A DNA stretch of 47,912 bases from Acidobacteriaceae bacterium. Lineage in GTDB: Bacteria; Acidobacteriota; Terriglobia; Terriglobales; Acidobacteriaceae. The notes under the pieces were generated by a model, which was not told the origin of the DNA, did no database searches, and worked only from the letters and a program-made list of their open reading frames with translations. The translations under genes and the position numbers were made by a program. Where the stretch lies: the NCBI GenBank assembly GCA_030038195.1, contig JASHPJ010000005.1, positions 1-47,912 of the forward strand, read 5' to 3'. Position 1 is the first letter of the stretch; the number at the start of each line of letters is the position of its first letter. Below are positions 34,219-42,700 of the stretch, in pieces.

Positions 34219-34234
34219 CTACTATAGATAGTAG
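34219..34234. promoter_or_regulatory. Palindromic operator between dipZ-like and M24 genes
   Basis: CTACTAT-AG-ATAGTAG is a perfect 7-bp inverted repeat with a 2-bp centre. It contains TATAGA, a plausible -10 hexamer for the plus-strand M24 gene. The shape, TACTA-N-TAGTA, is that of operators bound by BlaI/MecI-type winged-helix repressors. It lies 26 bp upstream of the DipZ-like start and 15 bp upstream of the M24 start, so one regulator could control both directions. The regulator class is inferred from the palindrome shape only. Confidence 0.55.
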
Positions 34235-34249
34235 CGAGGTGCAGCCCGC

Positions 34250-34963
34250 ATGTCAGACAACACCACTCCAGTAGACACCCTAGAAGAGCAAAGGGTTACA
34301 GAACTCCGCATGGCACAGGGCAAGGCGGAGCGGCTCTTCCGCGAGGTCGAGGCGCGGGGATTGATTCGCGCAGGCATCACGGAGAGCCGACTCAACCAGG
34401 AAATCTATGATCTGGCCCGAGAGATGTTCGGGATATCCACCTATTGGCACAAGCGGATCGTCCGCGCCGGGGCCAATACGCTGCTGCCCTACGCCGACAA
34501 CCCGCCGGACCACGCGATCGGCGAGGATGACATCCTCTTCCTCGATCTTGGTCCCGTGTTCGAAGACTATGAAGCCGACTTTGGCCGCACGTTCGTCATC
34601 GGATCAGACCCTGCAAAACTGAAGATGCGTGATGATGTAGGCAAAGCCTTCGCTGACGGAAAACGCTACTTCAAAGAGAATCCTGGCATCACAGCCAGCC
34701 AGCTTTATGCTCACGCCGTTTCGCTTGCGGAGAAATACGGCTGGGAGTTCGGCGGACCGATCGCCGGCCACCTGATTGGTCAGTTTCCGCATGAGAGGAT
34801 CGCCGACGATAAAGTAACGCTCTACGTCCACCCAAAGAGCAATCTTCGCATGCGCTCCACAGACGAGAAAGGCCGCATGCGCCATTGGATTCTGGAAATC
34901 CACTTCGTGGACCGAAGGCGCCGGATCGGCGGCTTCTTTGAAGAATTGCTGACCGTAGACTAA
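34250..34963 (+). CDS. M24-family metallopeptidase (Xaa-Pro aminopeptidase-like)
   Basis: 237-aa enzyme with only the pita-bread catalytic domain of M24 peptidases. The five metal ligands are in place: Asp99 (LFLDLGPVF), Asp110 (EADFGRTF), His173 (IAGHLIGQFPHE), Glu216 (LEIHFVD) and Glu231 (FFEELL). The usual N-terminal creatinase-like domain is missing, so it may act on dipeptides or belong to a non-peptidase branch of the fold. ATG 34250 has GAGGTG upstream. It is divergent from the Msr cluster behind a shared palindrome, so co-regulation is likely. Confidence 0.86.
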   Translation: MSDNTTPVDTLEEQRVTELRMAQGKAERLFREVEARGLIRAGITESRLNQEIYDLAREMFGISTYWHKRIVRAGANTLLPYADNPPDHAIGEDDILFLDLGPVFEDYEADFGRTFVIGSDPAKLKMRDDVGKAFADGKRYFKENPGITASQLYAHAVSLAEKYGWEFGGPIAGHLIGQFPHERIADDKVTLYVHPKSNLRMRSTDEKGRMRHWILEIHFVDRRRRIGGFFEELLTVD

Positions 34964-35514
34964 AGCAGCTCCAGAGTTGCCCTACCCCGGCGCCGTTGCA
35001 ACGGAGTGGCTTTTCCCTCAAGAAAAAGCCATCCTCTGCGGCGGACATGATGTCGGCCTGTCAACATAATAGGAACCGAAAACACTCTATTGCCGCAGTC
35101 GATCACAATTTCGTCTGTGACGATGTTGTCGCAATGGTAATCTATAGCGTCGTACCCCCATAGGGCAGAGCTGCACATGCTGTTTGGCTCCGCGTACTCG
35201 TCGAACCGCAAGGGCAAGCACCCACAGCAGGCTCTGGCCAAGTACGAAGGCATTCCGCAAGTCGATTGTATTCGCCGCTTCCGCTAACTTATGGAAGGAT
35301 ATTGGTGGACCTGGTCGGGATCGGAGCATCCGGCCCGTTGAGTCCGCGTAAGTTATTGATTTTACAGTGCCAAAATTTCCGAAAAATCCACCATTGCCGG
35401 GTTGGTTGTACGTTTTTTGTACGAAAATTTTTCTAAGATAGCCGTCCGAGTCGAGATTCGACCAGGTTCCTCGACTCCCCCCTTCCGCCGTACAAAAATC
35501 GTACAAGTTGATTT
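34964..35514. other. 551-bp intergenic region with hairpins and an inverted-repeat pair
   Basis: No frame has reliable coding character. CCGTTG-CAACGG (34993-35004) and TGGCTTTT-loop-AAAAGCCA (35007-35031) may end M24 transcription. A 36-codon plus-strand frame at 35177-35287 has no ribosome-binding site of note. The right half holds the 17-bp inverted-repeat pair (35407-35505) and is more A+T-rich than its surroundings. It may mark the left edge of the accessory region. Confidence 0.4.
35407..35505. repeat. 17-bp inverted-repeat pair flanking 65 bp
   Basis: TGTACGTTTTTTGTACG (35407-35423) and CGTACAAAAATCGTACA (35489-35505) are inverted copies with one mismatch, 65 bp apart. Each arm is itself built from two GTAC boxes around an A/T run. 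The spacer contains GTCGAG...CTCGAC. The right arm ends 10 bp from the LysR stop codon. It could be a recombination site, a regulator-binding pair or an element end; nothing identifies which. Confidence 0.55.
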
Positions 35515-36495
35515 TCAGCCAAATTGACGCGCCCGATGCGCCGGATGTGTGATCCGATCCGGCCCACGTTTCCTCCGCGGATTCTGCACAGGACGGCATT
35601 TCTCGACCAGGTATTGCAGGAGAGTATTCAGGATCGGTCGATTATCCGACTGCCGATAGGCGACGCCGTACTCGTAGGCAATCTCGGCCTCGTCGAAGGG
35701 GATGCAGACGGCCCTCCCCAGCGCAAGTTCCTTTGCGTATTGTCGGGTGACAAGGGTGATCCCCGGTCTTGCGCCCGCATCCACCAGATGAACAGACTCA
35801 GCCGTGGATGCGGAGATGCACACCCATTGGGGCGTGAAGCCGATGGCCTGCGCCCGCTGGCGGAAGGTCTCTTTGAGGACGGTGGGATATTGGTATTTGG
35901 AGCCGATCAGTTGTTCGTTGCGGAGATCGGCAATGTGAATCTCCTTCCGCTCCCGGAGCGCGTGGTTCTCCGGCAGGACTGCCAGCAGCGTGTCGTGGGT
36001 CAGATGGAGAGCCGTAACATGGGGCTCATTGACCGGCCACGCAACCAGGGCGATGTCGGCGTCTCCATTCAGCAGCATCGCAATGGCCTCCTCGTCGGAC
36101 TTGCAAGGCGGCAGGAAAGAGATGCGTGCATTCTCGATGGCCTGCGCTGAAACCAGAATTGAGAGTAATTGCAGATCGGCGTGGTGGGACCGGCTGATGG
36201 AGATGGTTTCGGAAAATGCTCGGTGAGCGGCATCAGCCTGGGTGGTCAGCCTGAGAAGGTCGTCGAGCACCCGCCTTGCTTCTTCGACAAAAACGAATCC
36301 TTCCGGCGTGATGGCACGCACCACCCCTTTGTTGCGATCGAAGAGTTTGTACCCGTGGTTTGCCTCCACCCGATTGATCCGCGCCGTTACGCCTGGCTGT
36401 GTCATGTGCAGACGTTTGGCCGTTTCGGTGAAGCTGAGGGTTTCCGCGAGGATGACGACGCATTGCAGATCGAGTGGATCGGGAAGGGAGGGCAT
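35515..36495 (-). CDS. LysR-family transcriptional regulator
   Basis: 326-aa cytoplasmic regulator. The N-terminal winged helix-turn-helix (residues about 5-63) shows LDLQCVVILAETLSFTETAKRLHMTQPGVTARI, where the recognition helix is TQPGVTARINRVE, typical of LysR proteins. The rest is a two-lobed effector domain (ISRSHHADLQLLS ... ADIALVAWPV ... LVTRQYAKELALG). The effector is unknown. The ATG at 36495 starts the family-length protein; the frame is open for 53 more codons upstream, which lack similarity. It is separated by 401 bp from the divergent sigma-fusion gene, a position in which LysR proteins often regulate the neighbour. Confidence 0.93.
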   Translation of the reverse strand: MPSLPDPLDLQCVVILAETLSFTETAKRLHMTQPGVTARINRVEANHGYKLFDRNKGVVRAITPEGFVFVEEARRVLDDLLRLTTQADAAHRAFSETISISRSHHADLQLLSILVSAQAIENARISFLPPCKSDEEAIAMLLNGDADIALVAWPVNEPHVTALHLTHDTLLAVLPENHALRERKEIHIADLRNEQLIGSKYQYPTVLKETFRQRAQAIGFTPQWVCISASTAESVHLVDAGARPGITLVTRQYAKELALGRAVCIPFDEAEIAYEYGVAYRQSDNRPILNTLLQYLVEKCRPVQNPRRKRGPDRITHPAHRARQFG

Positions 36496-36896
36496 ACCAG
36501 CTTCTCCAGAGAAGCCGCCATGAAGGGAACCGGTGCGAGCTTTCGTAATCCACTTAACGAGGCAGCGAGTGGGATACAGGGGAAGTGGTCGGGTTTCCGC
36601 AACTGCCGTCCTCAATCCATTTCCTACTAATAATGAGTCCTGAAACCGCTTCATCTAACATTTCACATTTGCGACCCGGTAAGACCGTGGCGCTCACCAA
36701 CCGCCCGTAAATGTGTTGTTCCGCGCCTAACGTATTGGATTTCGATGGTTTTCCAGATGGCTATCGAGGAAGGTGAGATTGTCTTTGCGACCAGGGCGCA
36801 AACCACCCAACGGGCTGAATTAATAAAGAATGATGAAATTCGCGGGGAATCAAGTTAGATGCGGGCCCTTTTTGGAACATAGAGGTGTAAGCCCCT
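36496..36896. other. 401-bp divergent control region between lysR and the sigma-fusion gene
   Basis: It should hold both promoters. TTTGCG (36784-36789) and CGCAAA (36797-36802) form a short inverted repeat about 95 bp ahead of the sigma-fusion start. An imperfect hairpin (ATAGAGG with CCCCTAT) spans the ribosome-binding site AGGTG and the ATG, and could modulate translation. No reliable -10/-35 pair and no ORF were recognised. Confidence 0.4.
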
Positions 36897-39431
36897 ATGC
36901 GCCTTGTAAAGCCAAAGTCGATTCCCTCGGCTACGCCGGAAAGCGTCTTCATGGCGAAGTACGAGTGGCTGCTCCAGTGGGCGCTCCACTTCGCTCAGGG
37001 CAACCGCGCCACCGCAGAAGACATGGTGCAGGACGCCTTTGTCCGCTTCACGCTGGCGCCGCCTGATCTCTCCCAGGTAGAAAACCAGGAAGGCCTGCTC
37101 TATACCTATTTGAAATACGTTCACCTCGCGCATCTGCGTCGGGTACAGCGGTATCCGTTCCAGCAGTTGTCCATCGTGGAGTTCGATTCGATTGAGCTGG
37201 GGCTGCGGGAAAATCCTTCCGCCGATCCAATCGAAGTGCAGGACGATCTCCGCCGAGTCGTCGCTTACCTGGGGTGGCGCAAGCAATCCGCGAAATCAGC
37301 AAGCATCCTGATCCTGCGTTTCCTGCATGGATACTTCCCGGAAGAGATCATGCAGATCGGCCTTGTGGCCCGCCCGGTTGTAGACAACGGCCTCCGGGCT
37401 GCTCGTGAAGAGGTCAAAGGCTACATCGCCGATCCCGGCAAGGTGAGGGTCATTCATCGCGGCGCCCCACTGGAAATTATCCCGCAACGTGTCTCGGTTC
37501 CTTCGGAGCAGTTTCTTGCGCAGTTGCGCGGAATGCTCTTTGCTTCGTGCCAAAGCGCCTGCCTGCCTGTGGAGGAATTGCTTGCGTTCTATCAGGCGAA
37601 AGAGCCGAAGCCCATCAAATGCGAGCTTCTGGCGCATCTCGTCAGTTGCCCGCGCTGCCTGGACATTGTGAGCCGTCATTGCGGCCTTGCGCCTCTCTCC
37701 GAGCGGTCTTCCGAGGATGCGCTCGGTCTGGCTCATCGTTCCCGGTCTGCATCCAAATCCGCCGACTCAAATGCCGGCAGAGATGCGAGCCAGGCGTTCA
37801 AATCTGTCCAAAAGAGAATGCAGGAGATTATTGAGCATCGTCCGAAACGGCTGATGATCGTCGTGAACGGGCATGTGATCGCCTCGCAGGACGTAGGAAG
37901 CGGATTCAGCAAGCAGGAAGTGGAGATTCGGCAGGACACGAATCTCGAATTGATTGAGGTTATCAGTGAGCAGGGACTGTGCCTGCTTTCGCTTGCGATC
38001 ACTTCCACGCCGCCGAACGCCCCTCCGGAGCGGCACACTCATGTCGAGTTGAGCTGCAGAGGGACCATCGAAGCGTTATTGAAGTTCACCAGCGTCGGCC
38101 CTCTTGTCGAAGTCTCTTATAGCGATCCGTCACTGACTCCGCTGACGACGATCTCCGGGGCCGTCGTCAGCGAGGAAGAATCCGAACTGCCCGTAGCAGA
38201 TAAGCCGGCAGAGCCAGATTCGAGTGCAGAGCCATTGTCATTCCGTCCACACCGTTCGGAGTGGTCGGAGGTATTCGTCCGTTTCTTCCACAGAGCATTC
38301 AACGGCATGAATCCTACCTTTGTGACGGCAATGGCTCTTGCCATTGCGTCGGTATTTTGTTTCTATGCGTGGCTCCATCAGCCGCCAGCGATTACAGCAA
38401 ATACCTTGCTGGTGCGGGCAGAGGCGTGGGACATGGCGCCTCAGAGCACGGCCGCGCCCGGTGTGATCTACCAGAAGATTCAGGTTAGAACATCCCATCG
38501 AACATTCAGCCGGGCAATTTACCGGGATGCCCAGGGTATCCGTGTCCCACGTCGTCCGAAGCTCGGAGCGGACGACTTGCGGCTGAAAGATAAGCTGGCT
38601 GTCGCAGGTGTCGATTGGAATCAGCCGCTTTCCGCTACGAGTTATCAGGATTGGCACGATCACCAGCGCGTGAGGCAGGATCGGATCACTCGCGCAGGCA
38701 GCCATCTGTTGAAGCTGACTACGAGGGTGCCTAATGGTGTTGTTGCCCAGGCATCCTTGACAGTGCGAGACACGGATTTTCATCCGGTGGCGCGCACCAT
38801 CTCCTTCCGCGATTCGGAGACGGTTGAGATCGCAGAGGTGGACTACGGCGTAATGCCGTGGGGACCGGGTGATGAAGATTGGTTTGAACCGTTGCCTTCC
38901 GGTCATGGCGCCATTCGAGAAGGCATCCGTCCTTTGCCGTCGATTCATTTGCCGCATGTGCTCTCAGATGACGAACTGGACGACGCAGAGTTGGGAGCGC
39001 GGCTTGTCTTGAATCAACTGCACGCCGACAACGGCGAGCGAATCGAAGTGATCCGCACTCCGGCTGACATACGAGTGAGCGGTATCGTGGAAACAGACGA
39101 GCGAAAGCGGCAGTTGGAGGCAGCGCTGAGCCAGGTGGCGCATGTGGATTCGTCCATCGTCACATTCACAGAGGCCGCTGAGCATCCCGTCGCAAATTCT
39201 TCGCAAACGATCAGCGTGGTTGCGTCCTCCGCAGTAGCCCAGCCTTCTCCGCTCGAAACGTATTTTCTCGCTAAAGGCAAGAGCAGCGACGAAGTGACTG
39301 CGCTCTCTCAGCAGTTGCTCAATGCGGCAGTTCAGATTGAGTACCACAGCAAGGCCATCGCGGATTTGACACAGCGTTTTTCATGGAAACACAACTGTCG
39401 GAAGCTGCGAGCACGGCCTATAGCGAGCTGA
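36897..39431 (+). CDS. ECF-like sigma factor fused to a membrane-anchored extracytoplasmic domain
   Basis: 844 codons. Residues about 15-90 resemble sigma-70 region 2 (WALHFAQGNRATAEDMVQDAF, then LLYTYLKYVHLAHLRRVQRYP). Residues about 118-178 resemble region 4 (SILILRFLHGYFPEEIMQIG, NGLRAAREEV). Next is HLVSCPRC (His247, Cys251, Cys254), like zinc-finger anti-sigma factors, then a low-complexity stretch (270-310) and a beta-rich cytoplasmic segment. One TM helix lies near 473-493, followed by about 350 extracytoplasmic residues. This looks like a sigma factor and a membrane anti-sigma/sensor in one chain. The frame ends abruptly; the next frame (39383-39733) looks like its real C-terminus, shifted at T5 (39377-39381). 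A TonB-dependent receptor gene follows, the usual partner of such signalling. Function is inferred from architecture. Confidence 0.75.
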   Translation: MRLVKPKSIPSATPESVFMAKYEWLLQWALHFAQGNRATAEDMVQDAFVRFTLAPPDLSQVENQEGLLYTYLKYVHLAHLRRVQRYPFQQLSIVEFDSIELGLRENPSADPIEVQDDLRRVVAYLGWRKQSAKSASILILRFLHGYFPEEIMQIGLVARPVVDNGLRAAREEVKGYIADPGKVRVIHRGAPLEIIPQRVSVPSEQFLAQLRGMLFASCQSACLPVEELLAFYQAKEPKPIKCELLAHLVSCPRCLDIVSRHCGLAPLSERSSEDALGLAHRSRSASKSADSNAGRDASQAFKSVQKRMQEIIEHRPKRLMIVVNGHVIASQDVGSGFSKQEVEIRQDTNLELIEVISEQGLCLLSLAITSTPPNAPPERHTHVELSCRGTIEALLKFTSVGPLVEVSYSDPSLTPLTTISGAVVSEEESELPVADKPAEPDSSAEPLSFRPHRSEWSEVFVRFFHRAFNGMNPTFVTAMALAIASVFCFYAWLHQPPAITANTLLVRAEAWDMAPQSTAAPGVIYQKIQVRTSHRTFSRAIYRDAQGIRVPRRPKLGADDLRLKDKLAVAGVDWNQPLSATSYQDWHDHQRVRQDRITRAGSHLLKLTTRVPNGVVAQASLTVRDTDFHPVARTISFRDSETVEIAEVDYGVMPWGPGDEDWFEPLPSGHGAIREGIRPLPSIHLPHVLSDDELDDAELGARLVLNQLHADNGERIEVIRTPADIRVSGIVETDERKRQLEAALSQVAHVDSSIVTFTEAAEHPVANSSQTISVVASSAVAQPSPLETYFLAKGKSSDEVTALSQQLLNAAVQIEYHSKAIADLTQRFSWKHNCRKLRARPIAS

Positions 39432-39733
39432 TTGACCATCACAGACTTGCGCTCGTTACTGCTCTGCAACAAGAAGAACATTCTCTGAACGACATCATTG
39501 GAGCTTCGCAATCTCCGCCCTTCGGGAAGCCCGACACCCTTCTCGCCGAGGAGAAGCGAAATATGGCGCTTTGCATGGAATTGACTTCTGGAAGCAGTCA
39601 AACACCACGCAGCGCAGACACGATTGCTTCGGATTTGGCGGCTTCGATTGTTGAGCTGCGAGAAGCTGTGCTTAGTGTGCAAACCGATGCCAAAGCCGAG
39701 CGATCACCTACATCTCTTCCTCTTAACCACTGA
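39383..39733 (+). CDS. Frameshifted C-terminal piece of the sigma-fusion protein (or small separate ORF)
   Basis: 116 codons in a frame one base back from the preceding gene, overlapping it by 49 nt. The helical sequence (SEAASTAYSELIDHHRLALVTAL) reads naturally after ...SKAIADLTQRF of the upstream frame. The upstream frame instead runs into a Lys/Arg-rich tail and stops. One extra T in T5 at 39377-39381 would join them into a protein of about 945 residues. No convincing ribosome-binding site precedes the ATG, which argues against an independent gene. The end is 27 bp from the TonB receptor start. Confidence 0.5.
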   Translation: METQLSEAASTAYSELIDHHRLALVTALQQEEHSLNDIIGASQSPPFGKPDTLLAEEKRNMALCMELTSGSSQTPRSADTIASDLAASIVELREAVLSVQTDAKAERSPTSLPLNH

Positions 39734-39760
39734 CGCAAGACGCTAGGAAACCGAAAAATT

Positions 39761-42700
39761 ATGTTCAGAGCATTAGTACGATGCGTATGCTGCGCCTTCA
39801 TCCTTGCTTCAGCCATTTCTGCTTTTGGTCAGAATGCGCGAATTACGGGTCAAGTGACCGATCCTCAAGGGGCGGCGATTCAGAACGCACAGATTCAGGC
39901 GACGAACCTGGATACTACGGTGACTCTTACGGTCAAGAGCGATGGGAGCGGAGCGTACACCATTCCCTATCTGACTGCAGGACAATACCGCATTATTGTT
40001 CAGGCTCCGGACTTCAGCCAATCGGTCACAACTATTCCTCCTGGCGTGGGACAAGCCTTCATCTATAACGTGCAACTTACCGTCGGCTCCACGCAGTCCT
40101 CTGTGAATGTTGATGCCGGCGCGTCTTCGGTATCCCAGGTGAATACCGAGAATGCCGAAATCAGCGGCACGGTTACGGGTAAGGAAGTCTCCGCCATTCA
40201 GTTGAATGGCCGCAATTACACACAGCTCATTGCGCTGACTCCGGGCGTTAGTAACCAGACCGGGCAGGATGAGGCGAAGGTCGGTGTGCTGGGCAGCGTC
40301 TCGTACTCCGTCAACGGTGGCCGCGTTGAATACAACAGCTACCAGGTCGATGGCTCGGAGACCCTGAACACGGGAATCAACAAGGACATCAACACACTCA
40401 TCGTTTATCCGAGCATAGACGCCATCCAGGAAATCAAGATTCTTACCTCGAACTATGGGGCGCAGTATCCGAGCACAGGCAACGCGACCACGATTGTCAC
40501 GACCAAATCAGGTACGGACACGTTGCATGGGAGCCTCTATGAATTTCTCCGCAACGAGGCATTCAACGCTAAGGGATATTTCGACGTAACCAACGGTCCG
40601 CCACTCTATCGGCGTAACGATTTTGGCGGAACGATTGGCGGTCCAGTCGTGATTCCGCATCTCTACAACGGAAGAGGCAAAACGCACTTCTTCTTCTCCG
40701 AGGAAGCCCGGCTCGAATTGTCCCCAACGGCTTTCCGTCAAGGCGTGCCCTCGCTCGCGGAGCGGGCGGGGGATTTCAGTGATGTTTGCCCCTCTGCGCC
40801 TTCCGGCGCGCAAGTTCCACTCAATCTCAACCAATACCCTGACTGCCCCCATCCCCCGGGCGTGGTCGGTGATCTTGGCGGCAACTATGGCGACTATATC
40901 GGCACGGCTACCTTTCCTGGGAACAATCTCGTCTACGGCACTGATCCCTCTACGGGCGAGCAGAGACTGTCTCCCGACGCACTCGCCATTTTGAATACCG
41001 GCATCGACATCGCAGGCAACAATGCAGCCTATGGCGGCTATGGCTTCGCTGCGGACACAAGCTATATGCCGTGGCAGCATTCCAATCCCGTTTACAGCAT
41101 CGCCGACAACCTAACCAAAGTTTGGCGGAAACACAACTTCCAGTTCGGCGCCCAGGCCATCCAGTTTGAGAGGAATCAAGTCAACGGGCCGATTGGCGCC
41201 GCCACCGGAGACGTTCAAGGTTTGCTGATCTTCAGCAATGAGTCCAACCAAAATACTACGGGGAATGCCTTCGCGGATTTTCTCGCTACGCACGTTTACG
41301 AGCAACCCGGTGACTCGAACTACAACCCTTACTCAGCGTTTGGGGGAGATATTGCGGATTATCAGCAGGACTCCGGCCAGGGAAGGTATTACCAGCGTTA
41401 CAAGATCGTCGAGCCGTACTTCCAGGACGATTGGAAGATCACCCCTCGCTTCACGGTGAACCTGGGGCTTCGCATGAGCCTCTTCGGAACCTTCCGTGAG
41501 AAGAATCACAACGCCTACAACTGGGTTCCGTCGAAGTTCCAGCCGACGGCGCAGGTCGATCCGACAACCGGTGTTCTGCTGGGCCAGGGAGGCGTGGCGA
41601 TCCCGCTCTACACCCCCACCGGCGCGCTGAATCCCGCAGTCATTCCCGGCGTGGTTCAGTGCGGTGTGGACGGAGTTCCCGATGGCTGCATGACCGGCCA
41701 TCTATGGAACCCTTCGCCGCGCGTCGGCTTTGCATGGGACGCCTCTGGCAATGGAAAGATGTCGATCCGCGGTGGCTACGGCATCTTCTTTGAACATGGC
41801 ACGGCGGACGAGGCCAATAGCGGATCGCTCGAAGCCAGCGCGCCCCTGGTGTTGAGCGCGACGCAATACAATCCGCCGAGCTGGGGCTGCATCGGCTATC
41901 CCGATTCCGGTTGCACAAGTTTCTATACACAAAAAAACCTGACGACCAACTCGGCTTTTCCCGTCAATATAACGTCGATTCCCACGAAGGCTGTTTGGCC
42001 CTATGTGCAGCAGTGGAGCGCCAGCGTCGAGCGGCAACTTCCCTGGAATAGCCTGCTTTCGGTGGGATATGTGGGCAGCAAGGGTACGCACCTGACGGCG
42101 GAGTTGCAGTCGAATCAGTTGCCGCCAGCGCCGGTCAATCCTTTTGGCGCTCATCAGCCCTTTTTGCAGCGCTTCTGCCAGGCTGTGGATTCGCCTGCGA
42201 ATCAAGCGGCGGGAGATGGCGCAGGTTTCGCAGGCGACCGCTATCTTCTTCCTGGCGGCGCGGAGATTGCTTCCAATACTCCCAGCTTTATCAACATGGA
42301 AGCCGCCTGCTACGGAAACTCCCCGCCCACCAATGATTACGGTGGCCTGAATGTGAATCCCAACGCCTTGCGCCAGTATGCTCCGGGCCTGGGGCAAATC
42401 TACTCGCTCCAGAACATCGTCAACTCCAACTACAACGCTTTGCAAATTCTGCTGCGGCGCACGAAAGGGCCGCTCTTCTTCGGCGTGGCGTACACCTACA
42501 GCCACTCGCTCGACGACGCTTCGGATCGTTCCGACACCACAATGGTGAACTCCTACGACCTGCACAGCAGCTACGCCAGCTCCAACTATGACCAGCGCCA
42601 CCTGCTCCACATCAGCTACGTTTACGATTTTTCATTGCTGAACTGGTGGCGACACTTTGCCAGCGCCATCTCGCGCGACCCGGACCCCGAAAACACAGAG

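Noticed and set aside
35177..35287. 36-codon plus-strand frame
   Set aside because: It has no convincing ribosome-binding site and no recognisable product; mentioned only as content of the intergenic region.
35440..35485. Possible tRNA T-arm-like sequence on the minus strand (GGTCGAATCTCGAC)
   Set aside because: There is no acceptor stem, anticodon arm or D-arm around it; the symmetry is better described as part of the nested inverted repeats.
35087..35599. 170-codon minus-strand frame upstream of the M24 peptidase end
   Set aside because: It overlaps the end of the LysR gene and the inverted-repeat pair; composition is irregular, with an Arg-rich tail and no similarity.
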